Under the pieces are notes generated by a model. It made no database searches. It was not told the origin of the DNA and was given only the letters and a program-made list of their open reading frames with translations. Below, piece after piece: positions 1 through 10,200 of a stretch of DNA of 60,101 nt. Numbering within the stretch: position 1 is the first letter of the stretch; every line of letters begins with the position of its first letter. Source of the DNA: Bacteroidota bacterium (GTDB taxonomy: Bacteria > Bacteroidota > Bacteroidia > Chitinophagales > Chitinophagaceae); contig JAFDXI010000062.1 in assembly GCA_018268035.1 (NCBI GenBank), forward strand, positions 1 through 60,101, written 5' to 3'. The translations under genes were made by a program, and so were the position numbers.

Positions 1-182
1 ACCTGCTTCATTTTCATCTCGCTTTCCACTTCAAGTGTAACCAGGAAATCTTTTTTATTGAGATTAATTTCAACAGGTGAATTTTTAAAATCGAAGCGGT
101 TACTGATTTCTTTTTTTACAGTGTTTACAGCATTATCGAGTGTCTGTAAATCCACTTTGCTGGCAATATCAAATGATGGCAT
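1..182 (-). CDS. yajQ: YajQ-family nucleotide-binding protein (N-terminal part, runs off the window)
   Basis: The 60 visible codons begin [19 protein letters not shown] and continue with a SNRFDFKNS segment. This is the hallmark N-terminus of the YajQ/DUF520 family (E. coli YajQ begins MPSFDIVSEVDLQ and has SRFDFRN). Family members are about 160 residues long, have two RNP-like folds, and some bind cyclic di-GMP or other nucleotides. The ATG is at 180-182 and the remaining two thirds lie before the window. Family assignment is firm; which ligand it binds here cannot be said. Confidence 0.9.
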   Translation of the reverse strand, partial: MPSFDIASKVDLQTLDNAVNTVKKEISNRFDFKNSPVEINLNKKDFLVTLEVESEMKMKQ

Positions 183-374
183 AATAACTTTTATTTGAAA
201 AATAATATAAATATCAAACGCACAACTGATTTGATTACAAATTAAAATATTATTCCAAATACTTGCGGCAAAAAAATATCAGGCCATCACTGATATGATT
301 GAAAGAAAAAGGAGATAATGTTTGTGATCTATGAAAATGCAGTTTCATTCAAAAAATGGATAAACAAAATATAA

Positions 375-1064
375 TTATGCAACACCCGGTTTATAATCAA
401 CTTCACTAATTCCGGGAACATTATTCATTGTTTCCACCAGCTCTATTATATCCTTATGATTAGCTGATTCATCAAACCGAATTTCAACAGAACATATCTG
501 ATCATGATCAGTAGTATTCATCCTGATATGATTATATGCAATGTTCTTTGAGTTTAACATTTGCACCAATTTAGTCAACTGCACCTGCTGCCTGTTGATT
601 TTTAAATGAATTTCAGAAAGCCATCTTTCCACAGTCAATATTTTTTTATATGGTTTAAGGACTATCAAAATAATTAGTACCAAAACAGTAGTAGCAGATG
701 CTGCAAAATATAAACCACCGCCGGTAGCTAAACCAATACCTGCTACTGTCCATAATCCTGCAGCAGTAGTGAGTCCTTTGACCACTTCATGTTTCAAAAA
801 TAAAATAGTACCTGCGCCTAAAAAACCAATACCACTGATTACCTGTGCAGCCACACGGGAAGGGTCAAGTGCAACATGATCTTCAGGCAACACATCCCGA
901 AAACCATAAGCGGAAACTATCATAATCAATGCAGAACCGAGACAGACAAGCATGTGAGTTCGCAAACCGGCAGTCCATTCATGTCTTTGACGATCTATGC
1001 CAACCGCACCGCCAAAAATTGCAGCGAGAAATAATCTTAAAATAACTTCCTGCCATGTAATCAT
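375..1064 (-). CDS. MgtC/SapB family inner-membrane protein
   Basis: A 229-residue protein beginning MITWQEVILRLFLAAIFGG. The N-terminal half is a run of hydrophobic segments carrying the MgtC/SapB signature: a GxDRQ.HE..AGLRTHMLVCLGSAL block and later QVISGIGFLGAGTI and GLTTAAGLWTVAGIG. The C-terminal ~80 residues are soluble and ACT-like (EIRFDESANHKDIIELV). MgtC relatives affect magnesium and membrane-potential homeostasis; the exact role here is unknown. I take the ATG at 1062-1064 because the 16 residues encoded upstream are not part of the family and a candidate -7 element (complement of 1070-1077) sits just before this codon. Divergent from the following dehydrogenase. Confidence 0.85.
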   Translation of the reverse strand: MITWQEVILRLFLAAIFGGAVGIDRQRHEWTAGLRTHMLVCLGSALIMIVSAYGFRDVLPEDHVALDPSRVAAQVISGIGFLGAGTILFLKHEVVKGLTTAAGLWTVAGIGLATGGGLYFAASATTVLVLIILIVLKPYKKILTVERWLSEIHLKINRQQVQLTKLVQMLNSKNIAYNHIRMNTTDHDQICSVEIRFDESANHKDIIELVETMNNVPGISEVDYKPGVA

Positions 1065-1127
1065 AGTTACAAATTTACTTTTTAAATGAATGAAAACTAA
1101 CTGACAAATCATTAAAGAAGTTATAAG

Positions 1128-1135
1128 TAATTTTG
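1128..1135 (+). promoter_or_regulatory. Bacteroidota-type -7 promoter element for the SDR gene at 1177
   Basis: TAATTTTG matches the TAnnTTTG -7 consensus exactly and is followed by CC. It lies about 40 bases before the TTG start. A start site near 1142 is inferred, not shown. Confidence 0.5.
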
Positions 1136-1176
1136 CCTTACAATACTAATCATTTATACAGATAAAAAGAAACACT

Positions 1177-1866
1177 TTGAAAAACATTAATGTCGCAATT
1201 GTAACCGGAGCCACAGGCAACCTGGGCAAATCAGTTACTCATAAGTTTCTGGACGAAGGTTTTTATGTTGTGGGGACAACAACAGTACCCAATAACAATT
1301 TACCTATACAGAATTATGAGGAAGTAGTTGTTGACCTATCAGATGAAACAGCCTCAGAAAAATTTATTGAAAATATTATTAACCGGTTTAAAAAAATAGA
1401 TGTGGCTGTACTAACTGCCGGCGGGTTTGCGATGGGTAAAGTTGTTGATTTAAAAGCAACAGATATCAAGCAACAAATTCAATTAAATTTCGAAACGGCA
1501 TATAATGTTGCCCAACCAATATTTAAACAAATGCTTAATCAAAAAAACGGCAGGATATTTTTTATTGGTTCAAAGGCGGGTTTAGATGCAAGAAATAGTA
1601 AGGGTGTCATTGCGTATGGATTGTCCAAATCACTTATTTTTCGTCTGGCAGAATTAATGAATGAAGAAGCGCAAGGAAAGAATGTGGTTGCAAATGTGGT
1701 AGTGCCTTCAACAATTGATACACCACCCAACCGCAAAGCAATGCCTGGTGCTGATTTTGACAAATGGGTAAAAACAGAAGCCATTGCATCTGTAATTTAC
1801 TGGCATTGCACAGAAGAAGCAGCATCATTAAGAGAAAGCATTATTAAAGTATATAACAATGCTTAG
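1177..1866 (+). CDS. short-chain dehydrogenase/reductase (SDR)
   Basis: A 229-residue Rossmann-fold oxidoreductase. The cofactor-binding glycine motif is TGATGNLGKS near residue 10. The region FIGSKAGLD supplies the catalytic Ser, and AYGLSKS the Tyr and Lys of the YxxxK motif. The short form (about 230 residues), the glycine motif and the absence of an extra C-terminal lid suggest a classical SDR, but substrate and cofactor preference cannot be read from the sequence. Translation appears to begin at TTG (1177-1179); no in-frame ATG precedes the Rossmann strand KNINVAIVTGA. The 3' end overlaps the convergent SDR gene by 4 bases. Confidence 0.85.
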   Translation: MKNINVAIVTGATGNLGKSVTHKFLDEGFYVVGTTTVPNNNLPIQNYEEVVVDLSDETASEKFIENIINRFKKIDVAVLTAGGFAMGKVVDLKATDIKQQIQLNFETAYNVAQPIFKQMLNQKNGRIFFIGSKAGLDARNSKGVIAYGLSKSLIFRLAELMNEEAQGKNVVANVVVPSTIDTPPNRKAMPGADFDKWVKTEAIASVIYWHCTEEAASLRESIIKVYNNA

Positions 1867-2669
1867 CCATTATCAACGAAACGGGGATAAAGTGTCATAC
1901 CACCATCTACAAATAAAGTAGCACCATTTACATAATCACTATCATCGCTGGCCAGCCATACTGCAGCCCTGCCAATATCATCCGGCTGCCCGATCCTTTG
2001 ATCAGGTATTAGCTTTAATAAATTACTGAGATGCTCTGGTGTATCCCAAGCCTGTTTGTTGATAGGCGTTTGTATTGCTCCGGGTGCTATGCTGTTTATC
2101 CTTATTTTTTGAGGGGCAAATTCCTGGGCTATGGTTTTCATCAGCATATTAATACCACCTTTACTCGCAGCATAATTTGCATGGCCTGCCCATGGTATTA
2201 TTTGATGAACACTGCTCATACAGATTATCTTACCAATGCTTTTTGATTTACCATCATCTCCTCTACGCAAAAATTCTTTGATTGCTTCCCTTGCACACAA
2301 AAACTGACCGGTTAAATTTATCCCAATTACAAGGTTCCAGTCTGCCAGGCTCATCTCAGTAAATTTTGCATCTTTTTGCAGGCCGGCATTGTTGATCAAA
2401 ATATCAACGGTACCCAATTGCTGCACAACATCACCAAACATTTTTACAACTTCATCTTCCTTACTCACATCACATTGATAGCTGATCGCTTTCCCTCCTG
2501 TTGTAAGTATTGATTTTACCACTTCATCGGCTGCAGCTTTCGTGGACGGGAAAGGGTAATTTATTACTACAGTTGCACCTGCATCTGCCAATGCCATTGC
2601 GCAACCTGTACCAATACCAGAACTTGCACCAGTAACAATTGCAACCTGTTTGTCTAATTTTTTTTCCAT
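1863..2669 (-). CDS. SDR oxidoreductase, glucose 1-dehydrogenase-like
   Basis: A 268-residue classical SDR: VTGASSGIGTG cofactor motif near residue 15, NNAG near residue 93, the Ser of CMSSVHQ, and the YAASKGG catalytic Tyr/Lys. The segment EMSLADWNLVIGINLTGQF with CAREAIKEF closely resembles Bacillus glucose 1-dehydrogenases, so NAD(P)-dependent sugar or polyol oxidation is the best guess, although many unrelated SDRs carry this annotation. The C-terminus VNGATLFVDGGMTLYPRF is typical for the group. Convergent with the preceding SDR gene, overlapping it by 4 bases; the two are not close paralogues. Confidence 0.85.
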   Translation of the reverse strand: MEKKLDKQVAIVTGASSGIGTGCAMALADAGATVVINYPFPSTKAAADEVVKSILTTGGKAISYQCDVSKEDEVVKMFGDVVQQLGTVDILINNAGLQKDAKFTEMSLADWNLVIGINLTGQFLCAREAIKEFLRRGDDGKSKSIGKIICMSSVHQIIPWAGHANYAASKGGINMLMKTIAQEFAPQKIRINSIAPGAIQTPINKQAWDTPEHLSNLLKLIPDQRIGQPDDIGRAAVWLASDDSDYVNGATLFVDGGMTLYPRFVDNG

Positions 2670-2818
2670 ATTTAAAGTTTCTATTCTTTTAAAGTTGTTC
2701 TGATTTTTTTCGTAAGAGGTTTTTATTAATTCAAAATATTATTCATCTATAAAAAATATGACATAGTTAAAAAATGATTTATTCACGAATGATATGTATC
2801 AGACATTTTATCAAAAAA

Positions 2819-3661
2819 TTAATGCAGCGCTTTATTTGCAACAAAGAAATTATGAAAGAATAATAATTGAAATTGGATAGCATTATTCCAATAATCCCAG
2901 TTATGTTCGCCAGGCCTTTCTACATAATCATGATCAATTTTTTTATCCAACAACTTCTGGTGTAATGCTCTGTTTACATTTATAAAAAAATCATTAACAC
3001 CACATCCAAAAATTATTTTCAGATCACCATTTTGTAAAGAATCAACCAAATTGATTACAACATTCCTATCCCAGTTTTCTTTGTGTGATGAATAGTCACC
3101 AAGATATTTTTTTATACCCCATTTATCAGAGAAAGGCCTGAAATCTACACCACCACTCATGCTGCCTGCAGCGCCAAAAATATCTTTATGTTTTATTGCC
3201 AGGTATAAAGCACCATGCCCACCCATACTGAGTCCGGTTATAGCCCTTGCATATCTGTCTTTTATTGTTCTGTAATGAGCATCAATATAAGCAGGCACTT
3301 CAACAGCTACGTTAGTTTCATATTTCATAGTTGAATCCAATGGAGCATCAAAATACCAACTATCATAATCTCCATCCGGGCAAACAGCAATTACTTTGTT
3401 TCTGTCTATAGCTTTTAATAGATCGGGACAATAAGTAACCCAGCTCGAATAATCACCACTCCATCCATGCAATAAATAAACAACCGGATAATGTAAAGAA
3501 TCATTAGAATAACTATCAGGCATTATCACAACACATTTTACATTTTTGTGCATGCTGTGACTATAAATAACTACTGTATCAACAGAAGCAGATCTTGCTG
3601 CAACTGAAATAAACAGCAACAACAGCGTTAATATGTTTTTGTGTTTTATTTTTTTCATCAT
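2819..3661 (-). CDS. secreted esterase D / FrmB-like alpha/beta hydrolase
   Basis: A 280-residue protein with a signal peptide (MMKKIKHKNILTLLLLFISVAARS). The mature part has YPVVYLLHGWSGD (oxyanion-loop region), the nucleophile elbow GLSMGGHGAL, and an acid/His pair near GCGVNDFF and GEHNWDYW. This is the esterase family of FrmB (S-formylglutathione hydrolase) and the antigen 85 / ferri-siderophore esterase fold; the natural ester is unknown. The double ATG at 3656-3661 is chosen because it starts the signal peptide; a longer frame from 3685 would overlap ung. Starts 8 bases after the ung stop codon, so the two genes are probably cotranscribed. Confidence 0.8.
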   Translation of the reverse strand: MMKKIKHKNILTLLLLFISVAARSASVDTVVIYSHSMHKNVKCVVIMPDSYSNDSLHYPVVYLLHGWSGDYSSWVTYCPDLLKAIDRNKVIAVCPDGDYDSWYFDAPLDSTMKYETNVAVEVPAYIDAHYRTIKDRYARAITGLSMGGHGALYLAIKHKDIFGAAGSMSGGVDFRPFSDKWGIKKYLGDYSSHKENWDRNVVINLVDSLQNGDLKIIFGCGVNDFFINVNRALHQKLLDKKIDHDYVERPGEHNWDYWNNAIQFQLLFFHNFFVANKALH

Positions 3662-3668
3662 CACATTT

Positions 3669-4340
3669 TTATAAGGCCCAGTCAATCGGGTCTTGTTTTT
3701 GTTGAATTAAATATTGATTGGTTTTACTGAAATGCCTGCATCCAAAAAATCCTTTATCTGCACTGTATGGGGATGGGTGTGCTGCTTTTAAAATAAAATG
3801 CCTGTTTTGATCAATCAGCTCTTGTTTCTTTTGTGCAAATGATCCCCATAATAAAAAGACTACTCCATTTTTTTTATCAGAAAGTTTTTTTATAACAGCA
3901 TCTGTGAATTGGTGCCATCCGATTTGTGCATGCGCATTTGGTTCACCTTCACGTACAGTTAATGCAGCATTTAATAACATGACACCTTGTTCAGCCCAGA
4001 GAGTAAGATCACCTGTTTGTGGTATCGGGATACCAACATCATTATGTAACTCTTTAAAAATATTAATTAGTGAAGGAGGTGGCCTAACACCTTTAGGAAC
4101 AGAAAAAGACAAACCCATAGCCTGGTCTTTACCGTGGTAGGGGTCTTGACCAAGCAACAAAACTTTTATTCTATTAAACGGTGTTTTTTCAAAAGCATTA
4201 AATATCAAAGAGCCAGGAGGATAAATTATTTTGCCCTGAGATTTTTCAGTTTTAATAAATTCAGTAATATTTTCAAAATAATCTTTATTAAATTCAGATT
4301 GTATTTGTTGTTTCCAGCTTTCTTCTATTTTAACCTCCAT
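3669..4340 (-). CDS. ung: uracil-DNA glycosylase
   Basis: 223 residues, the normal size for family 1 UDG, which removes uracil from DNA to start base-excision repair. The water-activating motif GQDPYHG is at about 64-70 (catalytic Asp66), the uracil-contacting block is around AMGLSFSVP, and the DNA-intercalating motif HPSPYSADKGFFG lies near 190 with the catalytic His. Upstream of, and nearly touching, the esterase gene. Confidence 0.96.
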   Translation of the reverse strand: MEVKIEESWKQQIQSEFNKDYFENITEFIKTEKSQGKIIYPPGSLIFNAFEKTPFNRIKVLLLGQDPYHGKDQAMGLSFSVPKGVRPPPSLINIFKELHNDVGIPIPQTGDLTLWAEQGVMLLNAALTVREGEPNAHAQIGWHQFTDAVIKKLSDKKNGVVFLLWGSFAQKKQELIDQNRHFILKAAHPSPYSADKGFFGCRHFSKTNQYLIQQKQDPIDWAL

Positions 4341-4373
4341 TATAAATGGTTTGGGTGCAAACTAATTAAAATT

Positions 4374-4381
4374 TATTTTTG
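4374..4381 (+). promoter_or_regulatory. -7 promoter element of the tRNA-Arg gene
   Basis: TATTTTTG fits TAnnTTTG and is followed by CGCCTC. It lies 17 bases before the tRNA 5' end, giving a very short leader. Confidence 0.6.
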
Positions 4382-4398
4382 CGCCTCTTAAAATAACT

Positions 4399-4472
4399 GG
4401 TCCGGTAGCTCAGCTGAATAGAGCAACAGCCTTCTAAGCTGTGGGTCACAGGTTTGAATCCTGTCCGGATCA
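4399..4472 (+). tRNA. tRNA-Arg (anticodon TCT)
   Basis: A 74-base cloverleaf. The acceptor stem pairs GGTCCGG with CCGGATC (one G.T pair), the D arm is GCTC...GAGC, the anticodon stem ACAGC/GCTGT encloses loop CTTCTAA with TCT at 4433-4435, and the T arm is ACAGG-TTTGAAT-CCTGT. The discriminator base is A and CCA is not encoded. It reads AGA codons. Confidence 0.97.
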
Positions 4473-4473
4473 C

Positions 4474-4507
4474 AAAAGCCTTCATCATTGAAGGCTTTTG
4501 CTTTTTT
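4474..4507 (+). terminator. rho-independent terminator of tRNA-Arg
   Basis: An 11-bp perfect stem, AAAAGCCTTCA with TGAAGGCTTTT, a 4-base loop, then a run of six T. Confidence 0.85.
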
Positions 4508-4649
4508 GTACTATACTATTTTGAAGTGATTAAAGGAATAGCTGTATTTATGATCAGATAAAAATTTTCTCAATCATTACCTGTCAAATAAAATATTTTA
4601 ATGGATAAACTAAGAATGATTTAAAAAAAGGTTTACATTATTTATTTTA

Positions 4650-5891
4650 TTAACCTTCAAATTTTTTAAAGATTGCAGTAGCAATATGTCCACCAAATCC
4701 AAAAGTATTGCTCATGGCATAACGCACATTCGTTTCTATGGGTTTTCCCTTCACAATATTAAATTGTTCAAAACCAGGTTCAATAGTTTGAGTATTGATA
4801 GTAGCTGCAATACAGTTGCGCTGAATAGCAGTAACACAGGCTATTGCCTCCACAGCGCCGGCAGCACCCAACAGATGGCCTGTCATTGATTTAGTAGAAT
4901 TGATATACACTTTTGAATTATTTCCAAATACACGTTCAACGGCTTTCAATTCACTTATATCACCAACATGAGTTGAAGTAGCATGAGCATTTACATAATC
5001 CATATCCTGGGGCTGAATACCTGCATCTTCTAATGCAGCCATCATTCCAAGATATGCCCCCTCTCCATCCGGATGTGTACCTGTTAAATGATAAGCATCA
5101 GCAGCCATACCACCTCCTGCAACTTCAGCTAAAATAGTTGCGCCTCTCTGCACTGCATGTTCATAACTTTCAAGAATTAAAGCACCTGCACCTTCACCCA
5201 TTACAAATCCATCCCTGTTTACATCAAAAGGACGGGATGCAACTGCAGGATTTTCATTGTGAGTAGATAATGCTTTTGCTGCATTAAAACCACCAACACC
5301 AGCATGTGTTATTGGCGCTTCAGATCCACCTGCGATAATCATATCAGCTTTGCCCCATCTTATATAATTAGATGCATCAATGATAGCTGTATTTGATGTG
5401 GCACATGCTGATGCAGTTGTGAAATTGATGCCCCTCAAACCATGTTTAATTGAAATGACGCCAGATGCAATATCAACAATAGTTTTTGGAATGAAGAAAG
5501 GGTTAAACCTGGGTGTACCATCACCTTTTACAAACTCTGTTACCTGATCTTCAAATGTCAGGAATCCTCCATTACCTGAACCCCAGATTACACCAATCCT
5601 GTTCCTGTTTAATGTATCAAAATTTATATTGGCATTGTTGACTGCTTCCTGCACTGCCACCAGTGCATATTGAGTAAACGGATCGTATCGCCTTGCTTCA
5701 GATTTTTCTATAAAATCATAAATATTAAATTCTTTGAGCTCACAGGCAAAACGCGTTTTGAATTTTGAGGCATCAAAATGAGTAATCATAGCAGCACCGC
5801 TTTTACCTTCATATAAAGCATTCTGAAATTGTTGCAGATTATTCCCAATGGGAGTTAGTGTACCCATTCCAGTTACAACTACCTTCTTCAT
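4650..5891 (-). CDS. fabF: beta-ketoacyl-ACP synthase II
   Basis: 413 residues, the standard length of FabF, which elongates fatty acyl chains by decarboxylative condensation with malonyl-ACP. The Cys-His-His triad is complete: Cys163 in TASACATSN, His303 in NAHATSTHVGD, His339 in SMTGHLLGAAGA, with the conserved Lys334. The N-terminus KKVVVTGMGTLTPIG and the C-terminal glycine loop NTFGFGGHIA are also typical. No acyl carrier protein or other fab gene is adjacent, so this may be a stand-alone or additional copy; the primary one could lie elsewhere. Confidence 0.93.
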   Translation of the reverse strand: MKKVVVTGMGTLTPIGNNLQQFQNALYEGKSGAAMITHFDASKFKTRFACELKEFNIYDFIEKSEARRYDPFTQYALVAVQEAVNNANINFDTLNRNRIGVIWGSGNGGFLTFEDQVTEFVKGDGTPRFNPFFIPKTIVDIASGVISIKHGLRGINFTTASACATSNTAIIDASNYIRWGKADMIIAGGSEAPITHAGVGGFNAAKALSTHNENPAVASRPFDVNRDGFVMGEGAGALILESYEHAVQRGATILAEVAGGGMAADAYHLTGTHPDGEGAYLGMMAALEDAGIQPQDMDYVNAHATSTHVGDISELKAVERVFGNNSKVYINSTKSMTGHLLGAAGAVEAIACVTAIQRNCIAATINTQTIEPGFEQFNIVKGKPIETNVRYAMSNTFGFGGHIATAIFKKFEG

Positions 5892-6169
5892 AATTATGGT
5901 TTTAAAATTTATGCAAAATAAGTAACCATTTTATTGCTTCAATAAAATTAAATATTAGACTTAAAAATTAAATGGAAAAATAAAATCTGCCAGTATTCTC
6001 AATTCAAAATAGAAGAAAAAAAATATTTCTGATTATTGAACTAAAAGCAAAATACAATTTGCACACTGAAGATTTTTAAAAAACCAATTATTGCCAATTA
6101 GCCGGACCATCATTTTTTTAACAAGTTAAACATATTCCATATATTTACTTTATACTTAAAATTTTACTC

Positions 6170-7159
6170 ATGAAAACTATTTCAACTTATCTCTTTATTG
6201 CCTTCCTTATCGGAAGCTGTTCAAAAGAAAGTAATATCAAAATTCAATCCAATGATTTCAGCAGTGAGGTGATGAATACTACTGCAACTTTAACACCTTT
6301 AAATGATCTTGGTAAACGAAAATTTAAAGGATACATTGGAGGGTTATATCCAAATGGTGTGAATCATCCAACGGGTACTTATGCACAAGACTTACTTAAA
6401 ATCTGCAAAAAATTAATTCCGCTTGATACATTAGGCAATCCATCTCCGCAGAATGGCAAAATTATTTTTGGTTCTATTGGGTGGAGTATCAGCGGACAAA
6501 ATATTGTTGCATTAAAAAATAAGACTTTGGGAAACCCTCTCACCAACCCACAATTATTGTTGTATAATTTTAGTGAAGGAAAAGGACAAGCAAGAATTAA
6601 TAATATTATGAATCCGGATGATAACTATTGGAACTTTGTAGCGAATAGAATAAAAAATCTACATACAAGTTTCAGGCAGGTACAAATTATATATCTGGAA
6701 TCAGAAGATTCAACGAGTATCACAAGTTTCCCAGGAAGACCGATACAAGTAAAAGAAGAACTGGAATCTTGTTTCAGGGTTTTCAAACAAAAATTTCCAA
6801 ATTTGAAACTTGTTTATCTATTGGCAAGGACAACAACATTTGGTGATAACCAACATATTTTTAATACCGAACCATGTCCGTATTATTTTGGATGGGCATG
6901 TAAGTGGGCAATTGAAGATCAAATTAATGGTGTGCCAGGAACAGAATATAAAGGGGCCAAAGCAGTGTCACCATTAGTTACCTGGGGATTCTATGACTGG
7001 GCTACATCAACACCAAGGAAAACAGATGGCTTTACCTGGACTGAAGATGAAACTACTGATGGGCTTCATGGAAATGATGCAGGTAAAGATTCTATATCCA
7101 CAAGATGGCAAAACTTTTTACTTACAGACAGGTATGCAAAAAATTGGTATACAAAATAG
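6170..7159 (+). CDS. lipoprotein with SGNH-hydrolase-like C-terminal signature
   Basis: 329 residues. The N-terminus MKTISTYLFIAFLIGSCSKES is a type II signal peptide with the lipobox Cys at 17, so the protein should be membrane-anchored outside the cytoplasm. The rest resembles, from memory, a poorly described group with GLYPNG near the start, an NPQLLLYNFSEGKG block, IEDQI in the middle and DGLHGNDAGKDS near the end. The last motif is like the Asp/His block of SGNH hydrolases, but a standard GDS nucleophile block is not obvious (IIFGSIGWSISG occupies that position). The substrate is unknown. No operon partner; convergent with rpoB. Confidence 0.55.
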   Translation: MKTISTYLFIAFLIGSCSKESNIKIQSNDFSSEVMNTTATLTPLNDLGKRKFKGYIGGLYPNGVNHPTGTYAQDLLKICKKLIPLDTLGNPSPQNGKIIFGSIGWSISGQNIVALKNKTLGNPLTNPQLLLYNFSEGKGQARINNIMNPDDNYWNFVANRIKNLHTSFRQVQIIYLESEDSTSITSFPGRPIQVKEELESCFRVFKQKFPNLKLVYLLARTTTFGDNQHIFNTEPCPYYFGWACKWAIEDQINGVPGTEYKGAKAVSPLVTWGFYDWATSTPRKTDGFTWTEDETTDGLHGNDAGKDSISTRWQNFLLTDRYAKNWYTK

Positions 7160-7180
7160 AGCAAATCAATGAATAAATAT

Positions 7181-7209
7181 TAATGGCCGTTCTTTTGAAA
7201 CGGCCATTA
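7181..7209. terminator. bidirectional terminator between the lipoprotein gene and rpoB
   Basis: A perfect 11-bp stem (TAATGGCCGTT with AACGGCCATTA) and a 7-base loop, placed between two convergent genes. Confidence 0.7.
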
Positions 7210-7246
7210 ATTTATAGTTTTACCCTTTATTAAATAAAGTATCAGA

Positions 7247-10200
7247 TTAATCAAATTTCAGATCCAAACCTAAACCACGTAATTCATGTACTAACACATT
7301 AAATGATTCAGGCACGCCTGCACGGGTAATATTATCACCTTTTACTATTGCTTCATAAGTCTTTGCACGACCAATAATATCATCAGATTTTATTGTAAGT
7401 AATTCCTGCAAGATATTGGCAGCGCCATAAGCTTCTAATGCCCAAACTTCCATTTCACCAAAACGTTGACCACCAAATTGAGCTTTACCACCTAAAGGCT
7501 GTTGAGTAATTAAGCTGTAAGGCCCAATAGAACGGGCATGCATTTTATCATCAACCATGTGGTGCAGTTTCAGCATATAAATAACGCCTACTGTTGCTTT
7601 CTGGTGGAACCTTTCTCCGGTTTCCCCATCATACAAATAGGTATGCCCCATTGAAGGAATGCCAGCATTTTTACAATATTCTTCAATTTCATCAGTAGAG
7701 GCACCATCAAATATCGGGGTGGCAAACTTTACACCTATTTTCTTTCCAACCCAACCTAGTATTGTTTCATAAATCTGACCCAAATTCATACGACTTGGTA
7801 CTCCCAAAGGATTCAAAACAATATCAACAGGAGTACCATCTTCCATGAAAGGCATGTCTTCATCACGAACTATTTTCGCAACAATACCTTTGTTACCATG
7901 CCTGCCGGCCATTTTATCGCCCACTTTGAGTTTACGCTTAACAGCCAGATAAACTTTAGCAAGTTTAAGGACGCCTGCCGGTAATTCATCACCAATTGAG
8001 ATATTGAACTTTTCACGTTTATAACGGCCAAGTTCTTCGTTGAATTTTATGTTGTAATTATGCAACAATCTATTAATTAGTTCATCAGTCTCAGTATCAC
8101 CTGTCCATCCCAGGGGATTAACATTCTGATAGTCTATTGACCCCAGATTTTTTGCATTGAATTTAGCAGTTTTGCCAATCAGCATTTCGCCAAAGTTGTT
8201 GCTTACACCTGCTGAGGATTTATCTTTCAGTAATGTCTGCAATTTTTCAAGCAGGACTTCTTTATGATCTTCAACATTCTTTTCATGCACCTTTTCTACT
8301 TTTTCCAACAAGGCTTTTTCACGCACTTTACCATTCTTGTCTTTTTTAGCACGCTGGAAAAGTTTCTTATCAATCACCACACCTTCAGTCCCATTTGGAG
8401 CTTTTAAAGAAGCATCTTTTGCATCACCTGCTTTATCACCAAAGATGGCACGTAACAATTTTTCTTCTGGTGTTGGATCACTTTCTCCTTTTGGTGTGAT
8501 TTTGCCTATTAAAATATCTCCTTCACGTACATGTGCACCAATCCGAATAATACCATTCTCATCAAGATCTTTTGTAGCTTCTTCAGAAACATTCGGTATA
8601 TCTGGTGTTAATTCTTCTTCACCCAACTTAGTATCACGTACTTCCAATTCAAATTCGTCAATATGAATAGAAGTGAAGATATCATCCCTTACAACTTTTT
8701 CATTGATAACAATGGCATCTTCAAAATTGTAACCTTTCCAGGGCATGAATGCTACCTGTAGATTACGGCCTAATGCTAATTCACCGTCTTTAGTTGCATA
8801 ACCTTCAGTCAGAAAATCACCATTTTTAACTACTTGACCTTTCTTAACTGCAGGTCTTAAAATAATGGAAGTTGACTGGTTTGTTTTAATAAATTTAGTG
8901 AGCTTATATTTTATAAGATCTTCTTCAAAACTTACCAGTCTGTCTGTATCGTTTCTTTTGTATCGTACATGAATTTCTTTTGCATCCACATATTCCACAA
9001 CACCATCGCCATCAGCATGAATCTGAATCCTTGCATCGCGTGCTGCTTTGCCTTCAAATCCGGTGCCTACAATCGGTGCTTCCGGATTGATTAATGGAAC
9101 GGCCTGGCGTTGCATGTTAGAACCCATTAATGCACGGTTCGCATCATCATGTTCAAGGAAAGGAATCAAAGAAGCACTCAGTCCAACAATCTGGTTGGGT
9201 GCAACATCCATATATTCTACTTCACTTTTTTCAAGTATAGGGAAATCACCTGTTTGACGGCTGACAATCCTGTCTTCCACAAAATTGCCTTTTTCATCAA
9301 TAGCAACATTGTTCTGGGCAATCTTGGCAGTATCTTCTTCTTCAGCACTTAAGAAAGTCATTTTTTTCATATCAACATGACCTTCTGTTACTTTATGATA
9401 TGGAGTTTCAATGAAACCCATTTCATTAATACGGGCATGTACACAGAGTGTTGATATCAAACCAATATTTGGACCTTCTGGAGTTTCAATAGTACATAAA
9501 CGGCCATAATGAGAATAGTGAACATCACGTACTTCAAAACCCGCACGTTCCCTGCTTAAACCGCCGGGGCCGAGTGCTGAAATACGGCGTTTATGGGTGA
9601 TCTCTGATAGCGGATTTGTTTGATCCAGAAATTGAGATAACTGTGATGTACCAAAGAAAGAGTTGATTACTGAAGAAAGCGTCCTGGCATTAATCAAATC
9701 TACCGGAGTGAATACTTCATTATCACGAACATTCATCCTTTCGCGGATAGTACGGGCCATACGAGCAAGGCCTACACCAAACTGTGCATACAATTGTTCA
9801 CCAACTGTACGAACACGACGATTACTCAAGTGATCAATATCATCAATTTCTGCTTTTCCATTTGTTAAACGAACAAGGTATTTAATGATTTCGATAATAT
9901 CATTACGTGTTAAAACCTTTGTTTCCAGTTTTTGAGCTACTTCTAATTTACGGTTGATTTTATAACGGCCAACTTCGCCAAGGTCATAACGTTTATCACT
10001 AAAGAATAATTTATCAATAATACCACGTGCTGTTTCATTATCAGGAGCATCAGCACCGCGTAACTGGCGATATATATGTTGTACAGCTTCTAATTCACTG
10101 TTTGAAGTATCTTTATTTAAAGTATTATAGATGATGGCATAATCACCACCAACATCTTCTTTTTGTACAAATACACTCTTCACATCCAACTCACTGATCA

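Noticed and set aside
8337-9352. Several plus-strand reading frames inside rpoB
   Set aside because: They are antisense to a full-length, highly conserved gene and show no family features; they follow from codon use in rpoB.
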